Shown here: one piece after another, positions 11,006 through 23,208 of the stretch | Position numbering within the stretch: position 1 is the stretch's first letter | How the letters are laid out: each line of letters begins with the position of its first letter | NCBI GenBank assembly: GCA_009760855.2 | Contig: WPIO01000029.1 | Coordinates: 2,271,001 to 2,335,000, forward strand | Direction of reading: 5' to 3' | Source of the DNA: Cristatella mucedo | Taxonomy: Eukaryota > Bryozoa > Phylactolaemata > Cristatellidae | Length of the DNA: 64,000 nt | Position numbers and translations under genes: made by a program | The notes under the pieces: model-generated | What the model was told of the DNA's origin: nothing | Databases searched by the model: none | The model's input: only the letters and a program-made list of their open reading frames with translations

Positions 11006-12420
11006 CCGGCTGGTTAGGGGCTCAGCAAAGTGACCTGTGCGATAAGAAGTTTGCTCCGAAGTGCATAGAATGTGCTTTTCGAGAGTGTGCTTTTTTACCC
11101 AATTCTGTTGTGTTAGAGTTCGTGCTGTGCGAAATTCCATGGCTGTGCTAGGAGGCAATTCAAGTGCTCGCACTCACGCATAAAGCTGTGCTGGTGTTAC
11201 TCGCAACATAATACCTTCAGCTCATAAAACGCCACTCGCACCTGTAAACAAGATTAATACATACGTCGGGTCGTCTTGCGGCAAACTAGCCAAGTTGAAT
11301 ACGGTAAGTACCCAAGCATAATATTTCCGTCTGAAATTTGGGAACTGTATCTGTAAGCAGCAGTTAGAATTTAGGTAAAGCGTCCATACCCTGATATTGG
11401 TTTACCTTAAATGACTTCATGATGCAAGCTGAGTTTAAGGTAACATGCGTAGACGCGACGTATTCAAAGCGATGAAGTATACAAGCTGTACTATTCCATT
11501 TAAACTGTAAGAAACTAATGTGCTATAGATTTAGGATCCTGCATTTGAGAAAGTTTGCATGTATTTATATCAAGGAAAATTGTAAAGAAATCTAAGTCAT
11601 ATATATGTATATCCAATCGTAGCGGGCGGTGTGCCGCTAGATAGGATCTTGCTGCACACTGTGATTGGCTGGTCCCTCCCAAAGCCCCTGTATGCAACAC
11701 TCTTAGAGACGAACTGAACACCACGCCCTAAAAAATAAATGATCACAGACGCACTCATGATGTCAAAAGCCGCAGTTTTAAGGGAGTTGATGGCCGTTCT
11801 ACTTGGCACGTCTTCCGCACCACAGCGAGCCTCGCTTTGACTTGAAGCTTGGCTAAAATAACGGGCGCTAAAAACTACCTTTTTTTATTATAAAACTACG
11901 GCAATTACGGTAAAAAGTGTAATGGCAACTTAGATCTGCTAGTCGACTATGGATTCTATTTACACAATCTCGTGTCTAGTAACTACGATTCAGGATTCTC
12001 CTGTTTTACAGACCACAAAATGTGAGCTAGCTGGAATTTTTGCACCAAAGCACCATCTAACCTGTTTAATTAATACATATATACATTAAAAAATCCAGCT
12101 CATAGCTCCGCGGCTGGATGTGACAGGTCAGTTTAATTTTAATTTTCGCTTCGTCATAGTCGTCCTTCGCCTCTCTGTCTGAAGCTTAAACGTTCCTTGT
12201 TTCTTTAGCATGAATATTCCTCTCCTCTCTTGCCCTCTAGGAAGAGTAGCCACGCGCGGTATGCGAACGAGAACACACAATGCTTTCTATAATTTGAAAC
12301 TGCGGCTTCAAAATTTAAAATGATAAAGTTCGGACAGCTAGCCACATATAAAAGACTCAGAAATAGGACAGATTAACACTCAAAATCGGCTCTGCCAGCC
12401 TATATCCTGTAGCATCTGCA
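11006..12420. other. No gene recognised
   Basis: Mixed-composition DNA with frequent stops on both strands. No exon with both splice sites and no repeat family was identified. Confidence 0.4.
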
Positions 12421-12424
12421 CGAA

Positions 12425-13297
12425 ATCTGAGTTTCCTGTTCTACAGTGACCAATCACTAGACGACCACATGAGCTCCACAGTCAAGTCTGCCTACTTTCA
12501 GCTACGCAACGTTTCAAATTTCGGGTGTGGTTAGGCCAGGATACTGCATTTAAATTGGTCCCTGCATTTATGAAATCCTGTCTCGACTTCTGTTACTCAC
12601 TGCCTGCTGTTCTAACGGCCTGCGCCAGCAGGCGCTTACAGTTGGTGCAAAATTCTTTAACCAAGCTTGTCTGTCGTGAGCCTCGCAGTCGCAGCATGAC
12701 ATAATTTCTCACCGATATATGCTGGCTCTGAATCAAGCAGTGCATCAACTTCAAGGTTCAGTCACTCACTTTTACGTTTTCACTCTCTGGCTCCAGCCTG
12801 CCAACCAGAGATACTCTCCCACAAGGCTATGCATTGTACAACCCACTTGTCTGACTTATATCGCTTGGCTGTGCCTCGATCCAACCTATAATCGCTTGGA
12901 GACCGCACCTTCAGTTCTTGTGCTGCCAAAGCGTGGGGCTCACTCACAACTGACGTCACGACATCTCCTGACTTAACTGAGGTCACGACGGACACTCAGA
13001 TCACAACCACGGGCCTGAAATTTGAAAGGAAGCTAAAAAGGCACTTGTTACTTACAGCGTTTAGTGGATCCTTGTGATTTTTCCTTTGTGTGGCTATGCG
13101 TGCTGACACTTCGCATGCTGCCACTAATCATATTTACATGTTGACAAAATTTACGCTACCTCTAACCATATCATGCTTGTTTACATTGTGCATGTTACTA
13201 CTAATCAGTTGATCATGCTTCCTTTGCAGCATATGTACATTGTGTTGAAAGTGATTAAGTTTTCTGAGGGCGCTAGGCAAATTTATTATTATGATAA
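12425..13297 (+). mobile_element. Degraded LINE-B fragment
   Basis: It aligns by eye to LINE-B from the SLDDHISST block (cactagacgaccacatgagc) through the untranslated region (tttgcagcatatgtac) to the final ggcgctaggcaaatttatt. Stops and frameshifts break the coding part throughout. Confidence 0.8.
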
Positions 13298-13299
13298 AT

Positions 13300-15205
13300 T
13301 CAGAAGTCTCTCAGGCTGCAAGCAAGTTATTGGCGAGACATGTCTAGAACGCAAGAGACGGCAAACAAAAAACCTAAGCACTTAGCAGATATCTATTTTT
13401 TAGGGCGGCTATGAATGCTCGGACAGTCCAAAGGGACGTTATCTATAGCATCAAAGTCGCCTCCAGACAATACAGTCAAAGGCTGGCCCCATCACATACT
13501 CACATACGCATATACATTCGAGAGCATTTGCGAGACATGAAGGTCATAGCTGAAAGCCGTGCAGCCGAAATGCGGCCGCTGCCTTTTTTTGCCTCAGCGC
13601 ACAAACTATGTAGACACGTGTAACCAAAAAGCTCTTTCTTAACAATTGGGAATAACATGATCGCTTTACCATAAACCGTGAGATAATAGTTTCATCCTCT
13701 AGCCTTGACGCGGCTAGTCTTTGCGACTCGTACACATGGGCTCTATTGAACTCGCAAAAGTTCGAACGTCCTGCGGGGGTCCGCATTTCTTCATCCAATG
13801 ATTATAGACTTTCACGGGCAAGTAAAACAGAAGTAGCGGATCCCATCTAAAGATCCGAGTCTATATGCTGCTAGGGCATTTGACTCTTGAGTTAAAGAAG
13901 ATACAGAAACTTGTGCCATTTGCTAACCTGGCATTTTTGCCCCTTATATCAATTTCATGGGGAGGAGAGGCTTTGCTCAGCGACGGATGTCTGACCGCTT
14001 AGCCGCTTGTTCTTACTGCTTCCGACGAGGCTCACTACGTACGGTACGGAATTTTCTAAGAGCTTATCACTCTAGTGACAGTGTCGATAGACAACAGCCT
14101 TATGTCACTTCATCTTTGACCAGCTGCTGCGTGGAGCTGCTACACGATTGGTTGACGGGTTTGCTCGTAGTTCCTTCTAGACGGCCCATGCCTAAAAGGA
14201 ACTAGAGCCTGCTACAGCTGGCGTTGCAAAGCTTAACTTTAAAGCAAGGGTCACCGAGGTGTGGAGACGTGTCGCATGGCATGTCCACCTATGCATGCTT
14301 AAATTTGTAAAGGTGTTTCAATCAAAATGCTTGTGGTTGCTTGACCAAGATGGACGCCAGGAAGAAGCATCCATTGATAGCGATTTTCCAGGGGTAACTA
14401 TTCGTCCGCTAGCCAGTCTACGGCCTGATACTAGGTGGTACCTATCTTCAATGCATTCTATTTAACGATAAATATATTAAATGGTAAGGCGAACAACATA
14501 TCGAGTGTCGTTGCACCACTAACCCAATGCGTCCTTTCAGCTACTCTTCTTTACATCCGTTATGCAGATACTAAAACATCTGGGAATTAATGCACTTAAG
14601 TGAACTGGGGTATTGGGTTGCCATCAAAGTCTTCTTGCCCAGCAAAGTTTTGCTGCAGGACGAAGTGTTCTGTGGATACTGATGTCATATTTACAAAGCT
14701 TTACCAAAAAGGAAAGCACATATGCACCCGATGTAGTGATGGGTCAGCGGCTTACTTTGAAAGGTCTGCTGAACAGCTGGAGAATCCACTTTGGACCTGC
14801 AAATATAACGTCACATGACGGTATTTATGTCAGCAAGTTTGGCGCTCGCTACTTTTCTATGTGGCTGCTTGTTATAACAGCTACGAGAAAATTAACTATG
14901 AGCAAGAGCCATTTACTATGAGCAAAAGCTCAAAATACGAACAACAGCTTAAAATTGTTGCTTGTCATGCACGCACTGTAAGAGCAGCCGAACAAAGTTC
15001 GAGCTGTAAAACTCGTACAAGTTTTGTACATGTGAGCGATTTGTAAGTCAAAATGGGTGATTTTTGTCCTCCCGACATGTCAGTAACTGTCATGGCCGTC
15101 AGTAACCCATAATTTTTGATTATCTGGAAAGAGCTTGCAAGAAGTCGTGGTTCTCACAGCGATGGCCCTGATCACGCCACGAACGACCACCATTTTCAAG
15201 CGATC
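13300..15205. other. No gene confidently recognised
   Basis: A plus-strand frame near 14,600-14,820 includes a Cys-containing segment (HICTRCSDGSAAYF) that might be an exon, but no splice-consistent neighbour was found. The rest shows nothing I can name. Confidence 0.35.
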
Positions 15206-15207
15206 CT

Positions 15208-16672
15208 TTAGTGATCGACATAATGCATGAGCAGGTGGACGCACGCAAGTTGAATGCAGACCTTAAACTCGTAGGCCAATATGTCCGCTTGAGAAAAGTT
15301 GGGTAAATTAAAAAAATCCAGAGACCGGAAAGTTTAGGAGTAGTGCTCGTGGGAGCAGGTGCAAGTACTTCTTGAGTGCACTCCATCGGTGCGTAAGTTA
15401 TATTGGTAAAAGAGCACATATTTGAACTGCCTGAATTAGGTAGATATCTTCTCAATTTTTCTACCTCTGCAAATGGTATTCAAACACACAATGTGTATGA
15501 TCATGGTATAAATGATGCGATTTCAATGCTTTGACTTTTGAAGTGTTTAATCCAGGTTGGTGAAATCGTACCTCTTGTTCGATGATGCTGAAGTTGATTC
15601 GACAGAGCTCGCTGTGAATCTCGTCAACTCCGTGAAATGGCGAGGTCCAGTACGAGTTAGCTAAGAAAGTTAAATGAAACAAATATGCAATTCAATATGA
15701 AAAGTTGATTAATCAGCTGGCGTACACGGGCTGCATCATATGATAAGTTCACTCATGTTATTCAATGAATAGTTTTGATAACTTTGTTTGAATATAGAAG
15801 GGTCTCCGTTAGCTGCTTTTATACTATAATAAATAGATTCCTTCAATTGTGTGGCAAACACGGAGAGCATAAATGAGCAAACCAATGTCTAGAAATCATC
15901 AGAAGATCATTAAATTCAATCAATTATACATAATAATTGGGGTTAAAGAAATCCAGTAGTCACTCCCTCATATTCCGCAAATGGACTAAAGGTCTTACAG
16001 CATAGGAAACTCACAAATGGTATTGTTATGTTAACTTCGTAGATTCTTTGCTGTCATTTTGCACATTTTAATAGTGAAATTAATAAAGCATTAGAATTTT
16101 GCAGATATATATAATGAACCTGCATACATTCAGCGAGGTTGGAAGGTACACTGGATACATAATAAATTGAACCCATTTTCGGAGCTAGGATGGCGGTTGT
16201 AGTAAATTTTTGATGACATAATAAGGATATAATCATTTTAAGTAGCTAATACTGTGGCACCATATTTTCCGCTGTTAGCAGCTTACAGAGACGATTTAAA
16301 AAGTTAAGTGTTCTGGTAATTCCTTAACCTTAGGATCAGCTCAATTTGGAACCAAAACATTTCTTTAGCATTCTTCTATGCCTAATGGCCCCTCTGAAGG
16401 CATACCTTAAGCTTAGCGTCGGAGGGGCACAACTCGAACCTCGTTAGCTTCTCATCCGCCAAGAATTTTGGAGCTTCTTTACTTAAAAGAAGCGATAGCC
16501 TTTTCCGCAGACAGAATCTGTTTCTAAACGCCAAATAAACGCGGATAAGATGGCTTCTTAGTCCCTCGCATTGGTAGCGTCCCCCTGGAGAAACGGTCCG
16601 AAGAAACGGCTCAACCAGAGCACGCCGCCCAGGAAAGCTGTTTGGCCCTTTTGGAAAACGGTCGTTTCCCAT
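15208..16672 (-). CDS. Gene W, multi-exon candidate, product unknown
   Basis: Minus-strand exons inferred by frame, splice sites and phase. The first exon runs 16672-16406 (89 codons from ATG; basic helical segment YLAFRNRFCLRKRLSLLLSK; donor gtatgc). A later exon runs 15660-15572 (acceptor ctttcttag, donor gtacga; 29 codons including PFHGVDEIHSELCRINF). A short exon of about 55 bases near 15392-15338 follows. The last exon ends at TAA 15208 with ADILAYEFKVCIQLACVHLL. Phases fit from the second listed exon to the stop. The link from the first exon to the second is missing and probably needs one more exon around 16.1 kb. The last two exons are separated by an intron of only about 40 bases, which is suspicious. 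No family recognised; start and middle are tentative. Confidence 0.42.
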
Positions 16673-16721
16673 TTTGTGAGTAAAAACATTGTGGGTGGAT
16701 TGCAGACCGTACAAGATTTCG

Positions 16722-16822
16722 GACCGAAAGCCGCTCAGACTTTGAGCGAGCTATACAAAGCTCTCCTGCGTAACACCCACACAGTTTTTGTAGCTTTGTG
16801 GAGTTACAGACGGAGATACCAA
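16722..16822 (+). mobile_element. LINE-A 3' tail
   Basis: About 100 bases matching the last part of LINE-A (gaaagccgctcagactttgag, then gtggagttacagacggag). No coding part. Confidence 0.8.
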
Positions 16823-16914
16823 AGATAAATTATTGATTAGCAACGAAAAAGAGAACCAATTTTATGCTCACACTTAGCAGAAGAGTATAAGTAAATAATA
16901 ATTGTTTTATTAAG

Positions 16915-16990
16915 ACATTCGCTTTTAGTGCCCTACTAAAACTAGATATTTTCTAGGGACTTTACATTTGCTAGAAAGGAAGAATGCAAG
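16915..16990 (-). mobile_element. LINE-B 3' tail
   Basis: Diverged LINE-B tail in complement: agtgccctactaaaac, then gactttacatttgct. Confidence 0.6.
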
Positions 16991-17004
16991 TTATTAATAA
17001 TAAC

Positions 17005-17840
17005 AAGAATAATAATGCAGTAGTTTACCGCCTTCCGAGAACTTATTCTCTTTCTAGGCACTTACATATGCTGTAAAGTAAATATGATAAAATGATTAGT
17101 AACAAGCACAATGTCTCAAAGCATAAGCATAGTAATAACATGCACCGCCAGCATACAAAAAACAAAGAGTAAATGCTGCTAGGAGCAGATAGAAAATATA
17201 ATTCATTTGTATAATGAACTAAGAGAACTTAATCTCTATTCAGGTACTTCGCATATGCCACGGAGTTCAAGCCCACGACCTTCAAATACATTAACCTTGA
17301 CCTTGGTTCGGGCGAGAACCATTAAAAATGTGGGTAGAACCAGCATGGCAGATGCGTTTTTAACCTCTTTTTAAGCGTCGTCGAGTCATGTGACGTCATG
17401 ACCTCAGTCGGGAGTCATTTCTAGGCTATGGAAGCAAACGAACAGAAGGCGCGGTCTCCAACTGATTTGAGGAACAGCTAACCGACTTGAGTCACAAGAG
17501 CAGGCGGGATTCAAAGCTTGAGACGAAGAATTTCAAATAGGCAGGCCAGAGCAAGAAAATGAAGGAACGTTATATTGAGTGGCAGAACCTTGAAGTCGAT
17601 ACGCTGCTAATGCAGGTCAGTGAGAAAGTAGCGTAACGTCAGTTGCGACGTTTACGACATCCAAGCCTGGCTACAGAAATTCACAGCAACAGTAAGCATT
17701 TTTTTTTAAAGAAAGCTTTGAACTGCAGTCAAGATGTCACAAACGCACGAAAGTTTTGGCTGTTATGTCCTTGTCAAGTATAGATCAAAGTTTTCGCAAT
17801 GCTATGTAGCTGAGAGTCTGCTTGAATGTAGTCTATTATG
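17005..17840 (-). mobile_element. Degraded LINE-B fragment, interrupted by SINE-A
   Basis: The LINE-B tail (17005-17085) and coding remnants (17330-17840; ccttgaagtcgatacgctg, gcaatgctatgtagctg) are in the correct order on the minus strand. A SINE-A copy interrupts them. All frames are broken. Confidence 0.7.
17201..17325 (-). mobile_element. SINE-A copy
   Basis: Read on the minus strand: a tRNA-like head with box-A-like ggttctcgcccgaacc, box-B-like ggtcgtgggcttgaac, then the LINE-B-like tail gagattaagttctctt. It lies inside a degraded LINE-B. Confidence 0.75.
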
Positions 17841-19320
17841 TTTTGCTATTTAGTTTTGCCCGCGTCTGGGAGTGGAGCGAGAGCGGGTAGTGAGCATATG
17901 AGGCTGCGAAGCTCTTTCAAGCAGCTGCCTCTTGATATTCTTGAAGGGCGTGAGTAGCCGGCGACATGCAGGGAGAAGGTGCTGGTGGAGAACTCGCGGG
18001 GTGGAAAACTGGCTAACTCCGTCGAGAGGATGGAGTGGACATTGCATGCAGAGACTGCAGATGATACTCGTTCCGAACCCATTCAGCGGGTTAAGCTATC
18101 CTATTTCAGAGTCATCCTAGGTTTTATCATAACCAGCGAGCTACTTTTATCGTCGTTCAACCTGAGAAAGTGCGCTGAATTCAAGTGCAAATGTCCCCAA
18201 CAAATGCTGCAAGGGAGTTCGTGCAGGAAACCATTGCTTAAGGTTGACTAGATTTTCGGCACGGCGCCACACCTCATCTGTATTTACCTGTGCTTCAGAA
18301 TATGCCACGAGGGAGCAGCAATGAAGTGTATAGCGATTGCTCCCCGAACTACTACCAACCCTAGCGAATGGCGGGGCAATCCCTTGCGGTTGGTTGCCAG
18401 CCAGTACTAGGCGCGGCGCCCCGACGCTAGCCAGCGAATCAGAGCACAGCGTTCCAGTTATTGGGCCGAGCCGGGACGCTAGCGAATCAGAGCGCGGCGT
18501 TTCTGTCGGTGTAGAGAAGTTTCTGCTAGCAATAATGCCTGCATGCCTAATTAGAAATACGCGTTGCTGAGTAATTTTTAGTAGGCGTTGTCCATTTGCT
18601 ATTTAGCAAGACGCAGATAAACACAATAAGTGTACAAGACTTAACTCAGCAAAGTGCTTCGGGAATAAATCCAATAAAAGAGCATGAAAACGCGAATACG
18701 TACGTTCCCCAACTGCCTGACAGCTTGACTATCTCCGTTCCACGCTCGACCTGCAAATACAGGTCTGGCTGAGTGTACCTAGCCAGCCTGAGCGACGTAG
18801 ATATTATCATTCGTGTAAGCCGATTCGTAACGAGAATTTAAGCTTTATAATTATTACGCATCACGAAAATTCATTCCAGAATGGCCAATAAGGACATCGA
18901 CGAGAATATCACGAGGCTCTAGTAGAAATGATCTGAGGAATAAATTCCATCCGTAGTGCTAGGAATAAAATAGCAATAAATAGAAATCCGTAGTGCTAGG
19001 AATAAGTTCCATCCGTAGTGCTAATTCTATCCGTAAGGACGGTTCAGAAAATTTGCAAAAAGTCTTAAGTGCCGCTGCATACAAGGAGAAGCACTTCTGC
19101 AGAGCTCAAAGCGGCTGGTCAGAGATACCTAAACGGTTACCGGCCCGCCGTTCGTTAAAACCTTGCCATGTCACATTCGGGCAATGCAAGCTATTGGGGG
19201 AAGGGGGGGCTGGTGTTTGTTATTGGTTCCCACAGCTGTGGCCATGCATAAAGGCACTAGTGTCAGCCAGAGAATCCCATAAACACAGGAAGCAAGATCG
19301 ATAAAAAATGCACTTGAAGG
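17841..19320. other. No gene recognised
   Basis: Includes a GC-richer patch at 18,340-18,520 with a duplicated motif, and three short direct repeats of atccgtagtgctaggaataa at 18,950-19,030. No exon supported. Confidence 0.4.
18423..18501. repeat. Two copies of a 27-29 bp motif
   Basis: Copies at 18423-18451 and 18475-18501 share gacgctagc, gaatcagagc and gcgtt. They are spaced by about 23 bases holding a CCAAT-box-like ttattgggcc. They could be promoter elements; the function is not shown. Confidence 0.45.
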
Positions 19321-19324
19321 GTCA

Positions 19325-19500
19325 AGTTCGAAGAAAACTGGTGCTGGCAAGGCTGAAGCATGGTTCGCACAATGTGGCAGCCTTCTTGACGGAATTCTAC
19401 TGTTCAAAGTTGGCTGACAATGAAGATCAGTTACGTAACGATGCCTTTGGCGAGCCATGTTTTTCATCATATCTCCTACTGTCCAGATACTTTCACGAAT
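19325..19500 (+). repeat. Inverted-repeat arm 1: antisense copy of the gene X last exon
   Basis: About 175 bases matching the reverse complement of 19600-19787 at roughly 85 percent by eye. In the coding frame of gene X, several differences are synonymous (for example Lys, Ala, Arg and Cys codons), so this is a decayed copy of a coding exon in opposite orientation. Confidence 0.8.
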
Positions 19501-19599
19501 TAAAGTATGCTCCAAGACATTCCCTCCTTCTTTAGTGTACATAAGTGGCTAGCGACTGTCCCCCTCTTCCATTTTCTTAGCTGTATTTAATGATACATT

Positions 19600-19787
19600 A
19601 GTTTAAGAAAGTATTTGGGCAGTATAAGATATGATGAGAATCATAGCTTGCGAAAGGCATCAATAAGTAGCTGATCTTTTCCTGCATTGTCAGCCAACTT
19701 TGGGCAGTAGAATTCCGTCAAGACGGCAGGCACATTGTGCGAACCATGCTTCGGGCGGGCCAGCACCAGCTTTCTTCCGAACAGCCA
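19600..19787 (-). repeat. Inverted-repeat arm 2: gene X last exon and 3' UTR
   Basis: Partner of the arm at 19325-19500, separated by about 100 bases. It covers the last coding exon of gene X and the start of its 3' untranslated region. Confidence 0.8.
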
Positions 19788-20964
19788 GCACTGTTACGAG
19801 CGAAGAAGGAACGCCAACTTACACATGTTCTTCACCTGTTTCTTGACTTCCGGCAGAGGTGGAAGGTTAAGCTAAAGCGTAGAAGCATTCGGGGCTCCTC
19901 GGTAAGCAGCGCCATCAGAGAGGAGAAACAAGACCTATTTCGGCGAGCGCGTCCAATGGGAGCACTCACCCGATTCACGTCCACACCATTCCAGAGGTAA
20001 AACTGCTTTAGAACTGATTCCTTGCTCGGACGGTATGGGTTTTCCGAGTCATGCCTTGCCGTATATGCAAGCTGAGCAGCCTGTAGAAGGGAAGTCAATC
20101 TCGCATATCTAGAAGAGGACTACCACGAGCTCCTTGATCAAAGAGATATACCAGCAACAAACATCCGGCCGACGCTAGCGAACTATCGTTGCAGCACGAA
20201 TATGTTGCAATTTTTTTATAAAGAAGAGGAGGCTAGCGTGGAACGCGCTACCTCGGACCAGTGGACCGTGCTCCAAAACCAGGAATTCAAGTCTCCCAGG
20301 TCCATGCATTCGGATAGGCGACTTTGACCCTGTGCAAGCGAATATACTTGGGTTGTCAGTAGCGTTGCCGATTCGCTTAACTGACTGATGCTACGACAAC
20401 TTCCGCTACTCAGCAACTAAGTGAGGTGAGAACATACAGCATGGGCAGCTGGGTAGCATGAATCATGAAAAATAAAGAACGGTGTGCGGAGTTTCCACTG
20501 GCGCGTTCGTTTGATCTCTCTAAGCTGTACACCGGCACATTCATGACACTCGATGTGCCATTTCTACCGAACTCGGCATCACCAAATCGGCGTTTCTGGT
20601 GCCGAGGCCCCTTAAACATCACGGTCGCTCCGTTGACTGCATGCCAGGTGTCACTGTGGACACGCCGAACGTCCTTGACACGTGGGCGGATGACTCAACC
20701 CACGAATTCAACTCAGCCATGGGCCACGGCTGCAACTGGCTGTCTACTGCCTGCCTGCCTGCTTGCTGGGGTCGAGCGTGGGTTTGTCGGTACTTCGCCA
20801 TGACCGTGCCAAACGGAATAGGCAGCACTCACGTTCGGCTCCACGACGTTGGCTTCCTTGGGTTTGACGAGCCGGTTCTGTGCGTACGGCAATATGCTCT
20901 GCCTTCTCATACTCATAAACACCGATGGCCTTCGCTTGTTCATTTGGGTCGGCTCGGGCATCAT
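19641..20964 (-). CDS. Gene X, five-exon gene, product unknown
   Basis: Minus-strand exons: 20964-20833 (ATG start, 44 codons, donor gtgagt), 20729-20655 (25 codons), 20416-20252 (55 codons, acceptor ctcacctcacttag), 20080-19970 (37 codons, acceptor cccttctacag, donor gtgagt) and 19790-19641 (49 codons plus TGA). All junctions are phase 0, giving about 210 residues. Readable motifs are RRQSILPYAQNRLVKP near the start, LGDLNSWFWSTVHW in exon 3, SKESVLKQFYLWNGVDVN in exon 4 and LTEFYCPKLADN near the end. No signal peptide or membrane segment is obvious, and no family is recognised. Introns are about 100-240 bases. A possible ATTAAA signal lies 50 bases after the stop. Open sequence at 20,420-20,640 leaves room for an extra exon. 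An inverted copy of the last exon lies just downstream. Confidence 0.55.
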
Positions 20965-21390
20965 GGGACTGCCTGCAGCAGACGGCGGAAAACCTAGCGT
21001 TGTTACCGGTCGGCGCTATAGGAAGACAATCTACATATGACAGCTGACGTTCAGATATTTTGGTTGGTTAAAAACCTGTGGCACTGCATAGCCGCCGAGC
21101 GTTAGCCGTCACAACATCATGCAGTTGACTCGCTAAATATAACGACTGAAAGAAGTCTATTGCAACACAAAAGAGAGGTATCTCAAAAGAAAAAGATCTT
21201 GACGGTGCATCTTGTATGCCAATCTCTTACAATGTCGTTTTGGTAGCGCGATGGTCGGTAGGCTTTTCAGTAACAGCCAGTCAGCTAGAGAGAGAGCTTA
21301 AGGACTCTAAGATAGAGATGATCTAATGCATTCGCACGCCGGTTGTTCATGGATCCTCCCCTCACGCCAGCCGCTCATCAGAATCCTGTT
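20965..21390. other. Presumed 5' flank of gene X, nothing else recognised
   Basis: Upstream of the gene X start on the minus strand. No TATA box or other element is clear. Confidence 0.35.
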
Positions 21391-21394
21391 GTTT

Positions 21395-21495
21395 AGCAGT
21401 GCCTCTAACCAACCTCAAATCCTTTGGAGACCATACCTCCCAAGTCATACGCCTTTGAAGCCTGAACTCACTGATTTAAGTCTTGTCCTTATCTG
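21395..21495 (+). mobile_element. Short LINE-B fragment
   Basis: The match is caacctcaaatcctttggag and onward, corresponding to the NLKYFGDRAFSS region of the LINE-B protein. Heavily degraded. Confidence 0.6.
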
Positions 21496-21540
21496 AAAAA
21501 TAAGTTAACGGTTGGCTGAAATCACAGTTTCATTTATATA

Positions 21541-21675
21541 GTGGCAGCATATTACGGCTAGCTTCACCGTTTGAAGCGATCAATAAAAGATCGCCCACTA
21601 CAGGACTCCAACCCACGACCCGGGTAGTGAACAGCTTGCACCTTTCCCGGGTTAAGACCAAGGGCAAAGTTAAAA
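21541..21675 (-). mobile_element. SINE-B copy (head)
   Basis: In complement it shows a tRNA-like head with box-B-like ggtcgtgggttggagtcc, followed by the start of the SINE-B body. Confidence 0.65.
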
Positions 21676-23045
21676 ACATGCTCTTCACATCATTCTCCTC
21701 GCCCAAGTGAATCATCCTTTAAGTCAGGGGTATTCAAACTTTCCGGACTACTAGGCCATTTCAAGAGGTCATGAAGGCACACTAGATCAGAAGAAACCAC
21801 GCCCACTCCTCCAGGCTGGCAGAATGATCTTGGCCAGACGAACAAAGTACCAGTCGCCATAGACACACAGTGGCGAACGGCAATTTTAGGGGTTGACATT
21901 TATCATCCCTTCCCGGACAGGCGCTTCTGTTTCATATAGGTGCCTGACATCAGTTTCAAAATAAAAACGGGCCACAGCTTGAGCTGCAAACCGAAATAAT
22001 GAAGGAGAACGATACCTCGACAATTCAATAGGCCGGATCCAACAATAAATAACAAGGGGGCGTAAAGGCTGGACTGACGTACTAGCTAGACCATATCTGT
22101 CCTAAAGGCCGGAGATTGACTACCTCTGCTTAAAGTGCTTGCGTGGGCTGCAATAGTAAATGTAGCTAGTTGGTTTGCTTATTTTCAGTCTTTTCAGGAG
22201 GGAACGCCGATATTAAGTTCTTCCAGAGCGAAATGAAAATGCTTATTGAAAATGCATTATCATCCCGGTGGCCGTTCAGAGGTCAGAGCCACAGCGAATC
22301 GATTTGGCCCGATGACTCCACTGTCTAGGCTTTGCTTCGAACTTCACCCACAGTGCCTTGGATGGTGGTGCGTCGGTAGGTATATCATAAGAACGGCTGC
22401 AGCCCAAAGGACAGGGACTCACATAGTCGCTCCACCCCCGGGTTTTAGGAGACTGCTTATGTCCGTGCAATCACACCCACATCATTGCAGATATCGTCAT
22501 CCGTCATCCCCGTCCGTACATGCTTTTCTCTTCAGATCTCAGAGAAAGAGAACACACTTCAAGATGCCTCCGATACTAGACCAACTAAGTTGTCGAGATT
22601 CCACTTCACGTCTCTCTGACGGGCAGGCTACTTAATTTCCGAGAACAGTGATTTCCCTCGTACAATTCCACTGTGCCCTACCAGACTTTGGAAAATGATG
22701 TCCGGTGGTTGCCCAAAATATTTTTGGTATTGTCATCTCTATTTACGTACGTACACGTTTCTCTAAGTAGGCAGAGAAAGAGAATATACTTTAAAAAGTT
22801 GACTGGCTCAGAGCCAGTTACACGCGACAACCACCCACTTAGAAGGATCGGACTATACTGCTTTCGCTGTAAACCATGCTACAATTAAATCTCATCATAA
22901 CCACTCTCAACCAACTGAGTACGGTACAGATTAACCCCTTTGAGGCCAGGGTGAGAAGGGCAGTTTGTTGGGTAGCATCGATGCTTTAGCATTTCGTGCC
23001 AGCGCTGCAGATGAATGGAGTTGAAGTGATCGACAACAAATTAAG
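21676..23045. other. No gene recognised
   Basis: A diverged duplication (22498-22570 and 22731-22800, sharing cagagaaagagaa) is visible. No exon supported. Confidence 0.4.
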
Positions 23046-23049
23046 AGTA

Positions 23050-23208
23050 AGCTAATTTAGCAGCCTCTTTTATTTAGAGGCAGAAGAGCTTTCACAGCTA
23101 TCGCCACTGCTTGCACTGGTCAATACAGAATTGAGCACGGCTGGTCTCGAACCCATGACCCGGGTTGTGAAGAGCGAGCATCTTGCCCTTGGGCTAAGAC
23201 CCAGGGGC
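23050..23208 (-). mobile_element. SINE-B copy
   Basis: In complement it shows box-A-like and box-B-like elements (acccgggtcatgggttcgag), then the body and the tail (aggctgctaaattagctt). The stop codon proposed for gene Y lies within its tRNA-like head. Confidence 0.75.
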
